A stretch of 64,000 nucleotides of DNA from Actinacidiphila rubida (GCF_900110255.1 NZ_FODD01000041.1:1-64000); one strand, 5' to 3'; counted from the stretch's first letter, positions 47,339 through 58,595 are shown. Program-made: numbers and translations. Notes: a model not told the origin generated them from the sequence alone.

Positions 47339-48530
47339 TGCCGCCTCCGCCGGACGAGGAACCTCCGTAGGCGGCCGCGGTGATGTTGGCCTGCACCGCA
47401 TTCTCCGTCGCGTCCGAAGGATAACCGCTGGTCATGACGCCTTCGTAGAAGGTGCCTTGGGCGCCCTTGCTGTTGTCGCCGCCGGTCCCGAGGATGATGG
47501 CGCCCTGCTTCTTCATCGGGTTGTAGCCGGAGACGTTGGGGCGCACGCCGCTGTAGAAGGTGGACAGGCCGCCGCTCTGGGCGTTGCCGCCGCGGATGCT
47601 CCACTGGTTGGCACCGCCTTTGATGATGGCGGTGGTGTAGCGGTAGTTGATGGTGGGGTCGTTCGCGTTGTAGTGCTGGTTGACGCCGGAGAACAGGCCG
47701 TTCTCGAGGTCGGCCATGATCCAGGGGCCGTTGCCGGCGCCGTAGCCCCACACCTTGATGTTGCCGAAGTAGATGGCTTCCATCGTGCCGTTGCCGTCGT
47801 CGTTGCTGTTGGTTTCGGCGTTCCCGTAGTCGAAGCAGCAGCCGCCGTTGTAGTGCGTGCCGTCGAAGATGGCGTACATGCCCTCGGGGTTGTCGCCGGT
47901 GGCGATGCCGTTGGTGTGGTTGTTGCGGTAGCCGGTGCCGGGAGGGATGTAGACGCCGTAGGCCTTGTGGCCGCCGACGGTGGTGGGGGCGGCGGTGGCG
48001 TTGGCGAGGTTGTCAGGTCCGCCGGCCGCGCCGCCCGCGGGGGCTTGGGTGAGGCTGTTGCCCCGGCCGGACTGGTCGTAGATCATCGTGATGACGCAGG
48101 TGGTGCCGGCACAGAAGCTGTCCTGCGCGGAGGCGTCGGCGTAGCCGCCGGCGCTGAGCAGGCCGATGTCCTTGGTGGCGTTGTCGGACGCGCGGCGCAC
48201 CTGGTACAGGGCGCCGTTGTAGGAGGCGTACAGCGCCCGGGTGGTGCTGTGCGCGGCCACACACGGAGTACCGCCCGACGCGTAGATGTCACAGGGTCCG
48301 GATGTCGCAGCCCCGGCCGTTCCGGCCGTTGCCGTGGCACCGGCCAGGGCGCCCGCGATGAGGACCGCGGCGGCCGCCAGCTTGGCGGGCAGGCCGAACA
48401 ACCGACGGCCCGGGGACGTGCGGAGGGAGCGCGCTCGGTCGGAGTGGGGCTTGCGGGAGGCGGAATCCCAGGGACGCCGTCGGGGGCGCGTCCGTAACCG
48501 TGAGTGCGGCTGGTCTGGTACGTCGTTCAT
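46944..48530 (-). CDS. Secreted GH54 alpha-L-arabinofuranosidase (AbfB type) with CBM13 lectin
   Basis: 528 residues, ATG 48530, with a hydrophobic signal (LAAAAVLIAGALAGA, cleavage near AGA/ATS) after a long basic N-terminus. The GH54 domain ([23 protein letters not shown], ~[14 protein letters not shown]) keeps the residues of the fungal AbfB pair: Glu in MADLENGLFSG and Asp in GTGGDNSKG. A glycine-rich linker leads to a three-repeat ricin B lectin (GKCLDVPNSS ... NQQWTLG). The lectin part is nearly identical to that of the GH10 gene. An operator lies ~240 bases upstream. Confidence 0.9.
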   Translation of the reverse strand: MNDVPDQPHSRLRTRPRRRPWDSASRKPHSDRARSLRTSPGRRLFGLPAKLAAAAVLIAGALAGATATAGTAGAATSGPCDIYASGGTPCVAAHSTTRALYASYNGALYQVRRASDNATKDIGLLSAGGYADASAQDSFCAGTTCVITMIYDQSGRGNSLTQAPAGGAAGGPDNLANATAAPTTVGGHKAYGVYIPPGTGYRNNHTNGIATGDNPEGMYAIFDGTHYNGGCCFDYGNAETNSNDDGNGTMEAIYFGNIKVWGYGAGNGPWIMADLENGLFSGVNQHYNANDPTINYRYTTAIIKGGANQWSIRGGNAQSGGLSTFYSGVRPNVSGYNPMKKQGAIILGTGGDNSKGAQGTFYEGVMTSGYPSDATENAVQANITAAAYGGSSSGGGGTSGALHAVGAGKCLDVPNSSVVPGTQVQIWDCSGQANQAWTHTSANELTVVSGGTQLCLDAYDNQTAAGTKVETWTCNGGANQQWQLNSNGTVTGTQSGLCLDVTGASTANGALAELWPCNGGSNQQWTLG

Positions 48531-48768
48531 GCGGTGTTCTCCCTGTTCGAGGCAGCCACGCAGGACTGCGGTGGTGGATCTGGCGACGAGGCCGGCTGGA
48601 GTTCTCACGGGACCGGCCGCGGCCCGGCACGGGCAGCCCACGGCGGATCGGGTGCCGGCGGGCAGATGCGAAGGCATGTGGACGCCTTCGCGTCAGTGGT
48701 TCTGACGTTCACGCTGGTCTCCTGGCAGGTGGGGGTCAGCCAAGGCAACACACGCTCACAAGGGAGGT

Positions 48769-48780
48769 GTGAGCGCTAAC
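48769..48780. promoter_or_regulatory. LacI-type operator GTGAGCGCTAAC
   Basis: 239 bases upstream of the GH54 start; identical to the core at 39560. Confidence 0.65.
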
Positions 48781-49054
48781 ATTCTGCCTCGGACAGGCGC
48801 CCTCCTGTCGAGGCAGAGTCGGTCGTCGGAACGACGGCAGCGTGCAGCACGGTGCACCCGGTGTCAACCCCGCCGGCAGTCGATCCGATTCGTGCGCTGG
48901 TCGCGGGCCGAAGTGCGGGCGACGACGTCCCGCCTGAGCCCCAGCGGGCGTGTGCGCAGCCCGCAGCAAGGGTGGGGGAGGGGGCGCGCCTCTCGTCGAC
49001 ACCACATCATCCCAGTTCAGTGAGGGTTCGTTCAGTGCCTCGACCGCTCGGTTC

Positions 49055-49143
49055 CGGATCGGTTCCTTGACGTGTGCCGACCCAACTGCTTACCTGAGGC
49101 CTGCGGTCCCGCCCGGTCGCCCGCCGATTCTCGAATCGGTTCA
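49055..49143. promoter_or_regulatory. Two CGAATCGGTTC-like sites upstream of GH10
   Basis: CGGATCGGTTCC (49055-49066) abuts a TTGACG -35-like box (49067-49072), and CGAATCGGTTCA (49132-49143) lies 134 bases before the ATG. They resemble the CGAATCGATTCG sites at 57.3 kb and may bind the same LacI protein. Confidence 0.4.
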
Positions 49144-49276
49144 CCCTCGCAGCGCGGCAGCAACAGCCCACGGACGGGCCGATTCCGCTCATCGCCACGC
49201 GCGGGACATCGCCTTCCTCCCAGCGGTGTGCGCGTCACACAACAGCCCTGGCTGTCGCACCCATGTTGGAGATCAC

Positions 49277-50765
49277 ATGACCCCCCACACCCCAGCGCGA
49301 GGGAGGCGCCAGAACCGGCTGGCCCTCGTGCCCGCCGGTCTGACCGCCGCCGTCGCCGCGGCGTCCCTGCTCACCTTCGGCATGGCGCCGTCCGCGCACG
49401 CCGACACGTCCCTGCGCAGTCTGGCCGAGGCCCAGGGACGCTACTTCGGCACCGCCCTGACGCGGTCGGACCTGAGCAACACCGCTGAAACCGCCGTCGC
49501 CAACGCCCAGTTCGACATGGTCACCCCCGGGAACGAGATGAAGTGGGACACCACCGAGCCCGGCAACGGGCAGTACAACTTCGGCCCCGGTGACCAGATC
49601 ACGTCCTACGCCGCGTCCCACGCCATGCGCGTGCGCGGGCACAACCTCGTCTGGCACGCTCAGCTTCCCTCGTGGGTGAGCAACCTGCCGTCGAACCAGG
49701 TGCAAGCGGCGATGGACCGCGCACATCACCACCGAGGCAAGCCACTACCGCGGCCAGGTCTACGCATGGGACGTGGTCAACGAACCGCTGAACGGCGACG
49801 GCTCCCTCGTCAACGACGCGTTCTCCAGGGCCATGGGCTCCGGATACCTGGCCGAGGCGGTACGCACCGCGCACGCCGCGGACCCCGGCGCCAAGCTCTA
49901 CATCAACGACTACGGCATCGAGGGCGAGAACGCGAAGAGCAACTCCCTTTACAACCTGGCCAAGTCGATGCTCGCCCAGGGAGTGCCGCTCGGCGGCATC
50001 GGCTTCGAGAGCCACTTCATCGTCGGCCAGGTCCCCTCGGACTTCAAGGCCAACATGCAGCGCTTCGCGGACCTCGGCCTCGACGTGGCCGTGACCGAAC
50101 TGGACGACCGGATCCAGCTGCCGGCGTCCAACTCCGCGCTGCAGCAGCAAGCGACGGACTACGGCAACGTCGTCCGCGACTGCCTGGGCGTCTCGCGCTG
50201 CGTGGGTATCTCGCAATGGGGGGTGGACGACGCCAACTCGTGGATCCCGGGAACCTTCCCCGGGTGGGGCGCGGCCACGATGTACGACGGCAACTTCCAG
50301 CCCAAACCGGCCTACACGGCCACCGTCGCGGCGCTCGGCGGCAGTGGCGGCACCACGCCCCCGCAGGGTTCGTCGGGTGCGTTGCGCGCGGTGGGTGCGG
50401 GTAAGTGCCTTGATGTGCCGAACAGTTCGGTTGTGCCGGGTACGCAGGTGCAGATCTGGGACTGCAGCGGGCAGGCGAACCAGGCGTGGACGCGTACGTC
50501 GGCCAACGAGTTGACGGTGGTGTCCGGTGGTGCGCGGTTGTGTCTGGATGCGTATGACAACCAGACGGCGGCGGGTACCAAGGTCGAGGCCTGGACGTGC
50601 AACGGTGGCGCGAACCAGCAGTGGCAGGTGAACTCCAACGGCACGGTCACCGGTACCCAGTCGGGACTGTGTCTGGACGTCACCGGTGCCTCCACCACCA
50701 ACGGCGCCCTGGCCGAACTGTGGCCCTGCAACGGCGGCAGCAACCAGCAATGGACCCTCGGATAG
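49277..50765 (+). pseudogene. Frameshifted secreted GH10 endo-xylanase with CBM13 lectin
   Basis: ATG 49277 starts a signal peptide (LTAAVAAASLLTFGMAPSAHA) and the first ~145 residues of a GH10 barrel (SLAEAQGRYFGTAL, VTPGNEMKWDTTEP, VRGHNLVWHAQLPSW). After 49717 an extra C throws the frame; the rest continues in the next frame from ITTEASHYRGQVYAWDVVNEP (acid/base Glu) to VTELDDRIQ (nucleophile Glu) and a complete CBM13 module. Deleting one base at 49718 restores one open frame. Either a recent loss-of-function mutation or a sequencing error; both catalytic residues are preserved. Confidence 0.85.
50371..50765. repeat. 395-bp inverted repeat, right arm (CBM13 module)
   Basis: Lectin module of the GH10 gene, near-identical to 46944-47338 in inverted orientation. 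The first half uses G- and T-ending codons (GGT, GTG, GAT, AAG TGC CTT) unlike the C-rich neighbours, consistent with an imported or converted segment. Confidence 0.85.
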
Positions 50766-50797
50766 CTCCCGAAGCGACGAGAGCAGAGAGCCGACGT

Positions 50798-50833
50798 CCC
50801 GTGAGCTCGCCGGTACCCCGGCGGGCTCACGGG
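50798..50833. terminator. Hairpin terminator after GH10
   Basis: Long stem CCCGTGAGCTCGCCGG / CCGGCGGGCTCACGGG (one T-G pair) with a 4-nt loop. Confidence 0.75.
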
Positions 50834-51126
50834 CCATGCCGATGCATCAGTTGCTGTCGTACTCATTACGCCGCTCGCCCGCGGAACGACGCCAGCGCGT
50901 GAGCCTTCGCCTTCGCTGCGGAAGCCTGCGTCTGTTCGCGGACTGCGCGGAGGGACGGATGTGTTCCCTGCCGCGGGAAGGGCGCCTTCTCGCCGTTGCG
51001 TGTGCTGACCTGGCCGTTCGTATGTGGTGTCACGCAGGCCGGGGCAACGGCCGGCACTCCGCGTCCAGGGCTGTGCCCGGGCTGGTGGCGGCGATCAATG
51101 CAGCACTCTTGAGTTCGCCGTTCTGA

Positions 51127-52842
<1,716 letters not shown>

Positions 52843-52848
52843 CGGCAC

Positions 52849-52880
52849 ACGCCGTCCCCGGCCCCGCCCGGGGACGGCGT
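52849..52880. terminator. Hairpin terminator after the second GH54
   Basis: 12-bp perfect stem ACGCCGTCCCCG/CGGGGACGGCGT, loop of 8 nt, 6 bases after the stop. Confidence 0.8.
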
Positions 52881-52923
52881 TTGGACCCCTCGCGAAGCCC
52901 GACTCACCGGAAGAGAGCCCGTT

Positions 52924-55329
52924 ATGGTGTTCACCCGTCGAAGCCGGCCGGGCCTGGACCGGCCCCTGACCGGCATCGTCGTAGCGGCGGTGGCCGCGGG
53001 CGTAGTGCTCGCCGTCCCCGCCGTGACGGCACGCGCCGCGACCATGACCACGCTGTACGCGTCACCAGCCGGGAGCGGCACCTCCTGCTCCGCCGCCGCA
53101 CCGTGTTCCCTGACCCAGGCGAAGTCCTCCGTCGAGGCCCTCACCGCAAACATGACCGGTGACGTGGTGGTGTCCATGGCGGGCGGAACCTATCGCCTGA
53201 CCGAGCCGTGGAAACTGACGGCCGCCGACTCCGGACGCAACGGTCACACGGTGACCTGGCAGGCGTCACCGGGACAGTCACCGGTCGTCTCCGGTGGCCA
53301 GCAGGTCACCGGCTGGTCGCTGAAGGATGCGTCGAGCAACGTCTACGTTGCGTCGGTGCCGGCCGGCGTGGACTCCCGGCAGTTGTATGTCGACGGCGCA
53401 TCGGCGCCTCGGGCGGCGGTCACGATCTCCCGCAGTGATGTGAAAGTCACCTCGAGTGGGATGACCATCGTCAACCCGGCATTGAACTACCTGGCGTCTC
53501 TGCCGGAGCAGAACCGGATCGAGGTGGAGAGTCAGGACTCGTTCACGGACCGCTATGCGCCGGTGCAGTCCGTCAGCGGTTCCTCGATCACGATGCAGCA
53601 GCCCGCGTGGAACAACAACAACTGGGGCTACGACACGATCGCGAACCCCTTCGCGGGCGGCCAGATGTTGCTGGAGAACTCCTACTCCTTCCTGAAGAGT
53701 ACGGGGCAGTGGTACCTCGACCCCCAGGCCGGTCAGCTGTACTACAAAGCACCGGCCGGCTGGAACCCCAGCGCTCACGACGTCGAACTCCCGCGCCTGA
53801 CCTCGCTGCTCCAGATCAGCGGCAGCTACACGGACCCCGTCCACGACATCGCCTTCCAGGGCATCTCCTTCCAGCACACCACCTGGCTGCAGCCCTCCAC
53901 CGGCACCGGTTACGCCGACCAGCAGAGCGGTACGTTCCTCGGACGGTCCTTCAGCCAGCCCTCCGACTTCCTGTCCTCCTGCCAGTCCGGCTGCCCGCTG
54001 TTCGAGGCCGCCCGCAACAGCTGGAGCCAGGTACCGGCCGCGGTGCAGGTCTCGGCGGCGCACACCGTCACCTTCTCCGGGGACACCTTCACCCACCTGG
54101 GCCAGGTCGCCCTCGGCATCGGCAACGACGCCGACGCCCACGCCTCGGGGATCGGCCTCGGGGCGTCCGGGATCAGCGTGTCCGGCAGCACCTTCACCGA
54201 CGACGCGGGCGCGGGCATCGTCGTCGGCGGCGTCCAGCCCGACGCCCACCACCCCTCCGACCCGGCGATGACGGACCAGGACATCACCATCCAGGGCAAC
54301 CGGATCAACGGCGTCGCCAAGGACTACAAGGACATGGCCGGGATCCTGTCGACGTATGTCACGCACGCGGTGATCAGCCACAACGAGGTGTCCGACCTGG
54401 CGTACGACGGCATCGACGTCGGGTGGGGCTGGGGGGCCAACGACCCCGGTGGCAGCCAGGACTACAAGAACCGCGGCCTCTACGCCTACCAGCCCGTCTA
54501 CACCACGCCCACGACCCTGAAGAACACCGTCGTCACCGGCAACCTGATCCACGGCACGAAGAAGGTGTTCCACGACGGCGGCAGCCTGTACAACCTGTCC
54601 GCCAACCCCGGCTCGGTCTTCGACGGCAACTACATCTACGACAACCAGCACACCGTCGGCCTCTACCTCGACGAAGGCTCCCGCTACGTCACGATGTCCC
54701 ACAACGTCGTCCAGGACTCCGGCGTGTGGGCCTTCACCAACGCCGGCGCCACCAACAACACCAACGACAACACCTTCGACACCAACTGGTACAACTCAGG
54801 CGCCACCCAAGTCGCCACCGGCGCCCCCCACAACAACACCCTGACCGGCAACGTGCTGGTCAGCGGCACCAGTTGGCCGTCGGGGGCACAGCAGGTGATC
54901 AGCCAGGCGGGTGTGCCCGCCGGCGGCGGTGCCACGGCCGGCGCACTGCACGCCGCGGGCGCCGGCAAGTGCATGGACGTACCGAACGCGTCCACCGCAC
55001 CCGGAACGCAGACGCAGATCTGGGACTGCTCCGGCGGCGCCGACCAGCTCTTCACACGCACCACCGAAGGCGGGCTGAGCGTCTACAGCGGTGCGAGCCT
55101 GCTGTGTCTGGACGCCAACGGACAAGGCACCGCGCCCGGTACGCCGGTCGTCGTGTGGACCTGCAACGGCCAGAGCAACCAGCAGTGGACACTCCAATCC
55201 GACGGCACCGTCACCGGGGTGCAGTCCGGGCTCTGCCTGGACGTCACGGGAGCATCGACGGCCGACGGCGCGAAGGTCGAACAGTGGACCTGCAACGGCG
55301 GCGCGAACCAGAGGTGGAGCCTGTCCTGA
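52924..55329 (+). CDS. Secreted right-handed beta-helix protein with CBM13 lectin
   Basis: 801 residues. A signal peptide (TGIVVAAVAAGVVLAVPAVT, cleavage after ARA) is followed by LYASPAGSGTSCSAAAPCSL, the usual start of parallel beta-helix carbohydrate enzymes, then helix repeats with NxV/NxI steps (VSGSTFTDDAG, ITIQGNRINGV, AVISHNEVSDL, NTVVTGNLIHG, VFDGNYIYDNQ), and a ricin B lectin from ~residue 675 (GKCMDVPNAS). It could be a glycoside hydrolase of the GH120/GH28 type or a polysaccharide lyase; no catalytic motif is certain. Same strand after the second GH54. Confidence 0.8.
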   Translation: MVFTRRSRPGLDRPLTGIVVAAVAAGVVLAVPAVTARAATMTTLYASPAGSGTSCSAAAPCSLTQAKSSVEALTANMTGDVVVSMAGGTYRLTEPWKLTAADSGRNGHTVTWQASPGQSPVVSGGQQVTGWSLKDASSNVYVASVPAGVDSRQLYVDGASAPRAAVTISRSDVKVTSSGMTIVNPALNYLASLPEQNRIEVESQDSFTDRYAPVQSVSGSSITMQQPAWNNNNWGYDTIANPFAGGQMLLENSYSFLKSTGQWYLDPQAGQLYYKAPAGWNPSAHDVELPRLTSLLQISGSYTDPVHDIAFQGISFQHTTWLQPSTGTGYADQQSGTFLGRSFSQPSDFLSSCQSGCPLFEAARNSWSQVPAAVQVSAAHTVTFSGDTFTHLGQVALGIGNDADAHASGIGLGASGISVSGSTFTDDAGAGIVVGGVQPDAHHPSDPAMTDQDITIQGNRINGVAKDYKDMAGILSTYVTHAVISHNEVSDLAYDGIDVGWGWGANDPGGSQDYKNRGLYAYQPVYTTPTTLKNTVVTGNLIHGTKKVFHDGGSLYNLSANPGSVFDGNYIYDNQHTVGLYLDEGSRYVTMSHNVVQDSGVWAFTNAGATNNTNDNTFDTNWYNSGATQVATGAPHNNTLTGNVLVSGTSWPSGAQQVISQAGVPAGGGATAGALHAAGAGKCMDVPNASTAPGTQTQIWDCSGGADQLFTRTTEGGLSVYSGASLLCLDANGQGTAPGTPVVVWTCNGQSNQQWTLQSDGTVTGVQSGLCLDVTGASTADGAKVEQWTCNGGANQRWSLS

Positions 55330-55353
55330 GAGCCATCGCCTGAGAGGCGAGCC

Positions 55354-55385
55354 GGTGCACCGGGGCCATCACACCCCGGTGCACC
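55354..55385. terminator. Strong hairpin between convergent genes
   Basis: 12-bp perfect stem GGTGCACCGGGG/CCCCGGTGCACC, loop CCATCACA. Confidence 0.8.
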
Positions 55386-55436
55386 TGCGCTGCGCGAGCA
55401 GGTCACGAGTGCGACGGCCGTCGGGCGACACGTGGG

Positions 55437-57203
55437 TCACGCCCGAGCGCTTCCGCGTGCTCCTTCCGTGTCGGGCGCGGTGGCGCGCTCATGGCGGGCG
55501 TGGGCGAGGAGCAGGTAAGCACTGGCTGTCCAGGTGTACGCGCGGTCCCGCTGCCCCTCGCCCGAGAGTGCGTCGAAGTTCTCGGCGAAGCCGGACGTCT
55601 CGCACAGCGACAGGAACCGGCGGCTGACCTCGTCGGCCAGCTCGACGTGACCGGCCCGGCGCAGTCCGTCCTCGACGAGAAGGGTGGCAGGTGCCCAGAC
55701 GGGGCCCCGCCAGTATCCGTCCGGCGCGTACCGCGGAGAGTCCGGATGTTCGGTGGCCAGGCCGAACGGCGTGAGATGAGAGGCGATTCGCTCGGCGAGC
55801 CGTGCCCCGACATCCGGCGGCAGGCGGTCACCCAGCACGATCGGCATCAGGTCGAGCAGGCTTCGGCTGGTGGAAAGCTCACCGGTGCGCGGTGTACGGG
55901 CGCAGAATCCGTCGCCGGTCCAGAGTTGTTCCAGGAGTGCGTCCTGCAGGGACTGCGCGGTGCGCAGGTGCCGGTCCGCGGCTTCGTTCTCGCCGACTTC
56001 CCTGCCCAGTTCGGCCAGCTCCGCCAACTGCAGCACGAGGAAGGCGGCGAGATCGGCCGTGATCAGCACGCGCCGGGTGTCGAAGGTGGTGGCGTTGTCC
56101 CAACCGCTGTCGTTGCCGTGCTGGTAGTGCGGCAGCCTCTCGCCGGACGCCGTGCGAGCGGTCAGCCAGAAGGCGGTCCACCGCTCCAGTCGACGGTAGG
56201 TCCTCCGCAGCTCGCCGCGGGCGGGACGGCCGGGAAGGCTCTCGCGCAGCCTCCGCAGAGCCCAGCCGTGCACGGGCGGTTTGACGAAGTTGTACAGCAC
56301 CTCGGAGTGGGTGACGGAGTCCGGTAGCGCCCCGGACTCGTCCTGGTGGTCGAAGGGCAGCTGGAACTGATCCCATGCCAGCGCCGGCAGCGACGGAGCC
56401 AGTGCCAGGGCGTTGAAGCAGTGGTCCCAGCTCCACACCTTGTCCATCCAGTGCTTGGACATCAGCACCGCGGAGCGGCCCAGGAGCCCCGCAGGCCGCA
56501 CGGTCGCCGACCACAGGACGTAGGCCGCGAGTTCCGCGGCGGGAGCCGCGCCGGCCGGCACCCGTACGACGGCGTCCGCGAAGTCGCGGAAATCGGCACT
56601 GGTTCTCGCCGCGACCGATTCGAAGTCGAGGCACGCGGAGTAGGGCGCGCGCGCACTGTCGATCTCCTCGACGACGGCCTCCCAGCCCTCCGCTCCCGAC
56701 AGGACCAGCCCGCGGGCCGCGTCGCCGAGTTCCTCCGTGCCGCACGTACGCGACACCGCGCCTGTGAGCAGGGTGATCCGGTACCGGCGGCCCGTCTCGT
56801 ACGAGGTGAACACGTGGGAGCCGTCGACCGGATCGCGGTAGAAGTAGGTGCCGGCGAACGGCGTCAGGTCGCCGGCGGCGGGCGTGATGGCGAGGTCCAG
56901 GTGCTCGCCGCGCAGCCGCACGGTGTCGGCCGTCTCGTAGGCGAGTGAGACCTGGCCGCCGTCACCTTGCCAGACCAAGCGGGACGGTGTGGCGTGCCAG
57001 TCGGTCTCCGCCCGGTGTGCGCTTACGGGGAGGCGCGGGGTCAAGCGCAGGACCGGGTGCATGCCGCTCTGGTGCGAGACGAGATGCAGGTCCTCTTCCT
57101 GACGGCCTTGGGCGGTGATCGGTGAGATGCCGAACCACGCCCCCTGGCGGCTGAAGGGCATGGTCGCGATCGAGAAGGCGGAGCTGTCGGAGGCTGCGGT
57201 CAC
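55437..57203 (-). CDS. GH63-like (MGH1-type) glucosidase / trehalase-fold enzyme
   Basis: 588 residues, no signal peptide, so cytoplasmic. N-terminal beta-sandwich (residues ~1-220), then an (alpha/alpha)6 barrel with MDKVWSWDHCFNALALA, HQDESGALPD, HGNDSGWDNATTF and RGPVWAPATLLV, the set seen in GH63/MGH1-like alpha-glucosidases and related trehalase-fold enzymes. It acts on an imported di- or oligosaccharide, substrate unknown. Divergent from a LacI regulator with an operator in the spacer, and so likely under its control. Confidence 0.8.
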   Translation of the reverse strand: MTAASDSSAFSIATMPFSRQGAWFGISPITAQGRQEEDLHLVSHQSGMHPVLRLTPRLPVSAHRAETDWHATPSRLVWQGDGGQVSLAYETADTVRLRGEHLDLAITPAAGDLTPFAGTYFYRDPVDGSHVFTSYETGRRYRITLLTGAVSRTCGTEELGDAARGLVLSGAEGWEAVVEEIDSARAPYSACLDFESVAARTSADFRDFADAVVRVPAGAAPAAELAAYVLWSATVRPAGLLGRSAVLMSKHWMDKVWSWDHCFNALALAPSLPALAWDQFQLPFDHQDESGALPDSVTHSEVLYNFVKPPVHGWALRRLRESLPGRPARGELRRTYRRLERWTAFWLTARTASGERLPHYQHGNDSGWDNATTFDTRRVLITADLAAFLVLQLAELAELGREVGENEAADRHLRTAQSLQDALLEQLWTGDGFCARTPRTGELSTSRSLLDLMPIVLGDRLPPDVGARLAERIASHLTPFGLATEHPDSPRYAPDGYWRGPVWAPATLLVEDGLRRAGHVELADEVSRRFLSLCETSGFAENFDALSGEGQRDRAYTWTASAYLLLAHARHERATAPDTEGARGSARA

Positions 57204-57311
57204 CGGTGTGCGCTCGATCCTTTGAGGCGACGACAGTTGGCCGTGCGGGGTGCGGAGCCGACGAGAAGGCTCCGTGCCGGGAAGGTGGCAGGAGGTGGCC
57301 GATTCTCTCGG

Positions 57312-57323
57312 CGAATCGATTCG
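57312..57323. promoter_or_regulatory. Operator CGAATCGATTCG (perfect palindrome)
   Basis: Perfect 12-bp palindrome between the GH63-like gene and the LacI gene, 109 bases upstream of the GH63-like start codon. Confidence 0.7.
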
Positions 57324-57324
57324 A

Positions 57325-57343
57325 CCTACCTCGGGAAGGTAGG
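57325..57343. promoter_or_regulatory. Inverted repeat CCTACC-N7-GGTAGG
   Basis: 6-bp arms flanking TCGGGAA, immediately next to the operator; may be a second regulator site or a promoter element. Confidence 0.4.
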
Positions 57344-57372
57344 CTCACCCGCCCGACCAGTCAAGGGGTGAT

Positions 57373-57384
57373 CGAACCGATTCG
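57373..57384. promoter_or_regulatory. Operator copy CGAACCGATTCG
   Basis: One base off the perfect palindrome, 42 bases before the LacI start; suggests autoregulation. Confidence 0.6.
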
Positions 57385-57425
57385 CCCCGAGTATGATCGT
57401 CACCGCGGCCGGGGTGAGGAGCTGG

Positions 57426-58457
57426 ATGAACATCGGGGAGATCGCGCGGAGAGCGGGTGTGTCGCGCAGCACGGTGTCCTACGCCCTCAGCGGCAAGCGC
57501 CCGGTCGCCGCGGGCACGCGCAAGCGCATCCAGGACGTGATCGACGAGCTCGGTTACCGGCCCAACGCGGCCGCGCGCGCCCTCAAGGAGGGCCGGACGC
57601 GCACGATCGGGCTGGTGATCCCACCCGCGGGCCGGCGGCTCAGCCACATGCAGCTCGACTTCGTCGCAAGTGTCGTCGAGGCGGCCGCCGGTGCGGACCT
57701 CGACGTACTGCTCTCGCCCTCCGGCGGAGACCACGACCGCTCCTTCGAAGGGCTTGTCTCGGGGAGCCGCGTCGACGGGGTCATCCTCATGGAGATCCGC
57801 CTGGAAGACGCCAGGGTGGACAGGCTGCGCCAGGCCGGCCTGCCCTTCGTCGGCATCGGGCACACCGCGGACGACCGGCCGATGTGCTGGATCGACGTCG
57901 ACTACGCGGGACTCATCCGCCACACCGTGCGCCACCTGGCCGACCTCGGGCACAGGAAGGCGGCGCTGATCAACCGCTCTCCCGAACTGGTCGCGTCCGG
58001 TTACGGCCCGGCTCTCCGGGCGCGGGAGGGGTTCACGGCAGCCGTGGCCGAACGCGGCCTGGCGGGCGTGGAGGTGGCGTGCGGGGAGGACGCCCGGTCC
58101 GGCCAGGAGACCGTCGAGGATCTCCTGCGGGACCACCCCGGCCTCACTGCGATCACCACCATCAACGAGGCCGCCCTCCCCGGCATCCAGCGGGCGCTGG
58201 GCGACGCCGGGCTGACCGTGCCGCGCGACTTCTCGGTCACGGGCGTGGCGGCGCACTCGTGGGCCGAGGACTTCCGGCCGCCTCTCACCGCGGCCGACGT
58301 CCCGGCCCTGGAGATGGGACAGCAGGCGGTGGCCCTTCTGATCGAGCGGATCGCGGCGCCCTCCACGCCGCCCCGTCACATCCTGCTGGCGCCGCCGATC
58401 TCCCTTCGCTCCAGCACGGGGGCCGTACCGTCCCGCCGCGACGCCACCGCGGGCTGA
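57426..58457 (+). CDS. LacI-family transcriptional regulator
   Basis: 343 residues from ATG 57426. The LacI DNA-binding domain is at the very N-terminus (IGEIARRAGVSRSTVSYALS, hinge AARALKEGRTRTIGLV) and a periplasmic-binding-type effector domain follows. Probably recognises CGAATCGATTCG-like palindromes found next to it, before the GH39-like gene at 58668 and, in weaker form, before GH10. Upstream there is a divergent hydrolase. The inducer is unknown. Confidence 0.88.
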   Translation: MNIGEIARRAGVSRSTVSYALSGKRPVAAGTRKRIQDVIDELGYRPNAAARALKEGRTRTIGLVIPPAGRRLSHMQLDFVASVVEAAAGADLDVLLSPSGGDHDRSFEGLVSGSRVDGVILMEIRLEDARVDRLRQAGLPFVGIGHTADDRPMCWIDVDYAGLIRHTVRHLADLGHRKAALINRSPELVASGYGPALRAREGFTAAVAERGLAGVEVACGEDARSGQETVEDLLRDHPGLTAITTINEAALPGIQRALGDAGLTVPRDFSVTGVAAHSWAEDFRPPLTAADVPALEMGQQAVALLIERIAAPSTPPRHILLAPPISLRSSTGAVPSRRDATAG

Positions 58458-58562
58458 ACCCGCCGGGGGGAGTCAACCGAGGGCGAACGTGCGGGCTGTG
58501 GCGGCGCCCCGCCGCCGTCCGGGAGGGCGGTCCTGTCCGCCGGCCCGTCCCGCGCACCGCAT

Positions 58563-58590
58563 TGACCCCGGGTGCACGCGGCCGTAGCAT
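58563..58590 (+). promoter_or_regulatory. Candidate promoter of the GH39-like gene
   Basis: TTGACC (58563-58568), 16 bases, TAGCAT (58585-58590). Two operator-like palindromes begin 6 bases after it, covering the expected start site. Confidence 0.45.
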
Positions 58591-58595
58591 CCCGT

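Larger units (their letters stand above)
48531..49276. other. 746-base divergent control region, GH54 / GH10
   Basis: No convincing gene. It includes a GTGAGCGCTAAC operator (48769), two CGnATCGGTTCn sites (49055, 49132) near the GH10 promoter, and TTGACG at 49067-49072. Both operator families of this locus meet here. Confidence 0.6.

Noticed and set aside
48531-49276. Small open frames in the GH54/GH10 spacer
   Set aside because: They have no ribosome-binding sites, odd composition, and cover operator sites.
46944-50765. Composite transposon suggested by the inverted repeat
   Set aside because: The arms are lectin-coding sequence without terminal inverted repeats or transposase; gene conversion or module duplication explains them better.
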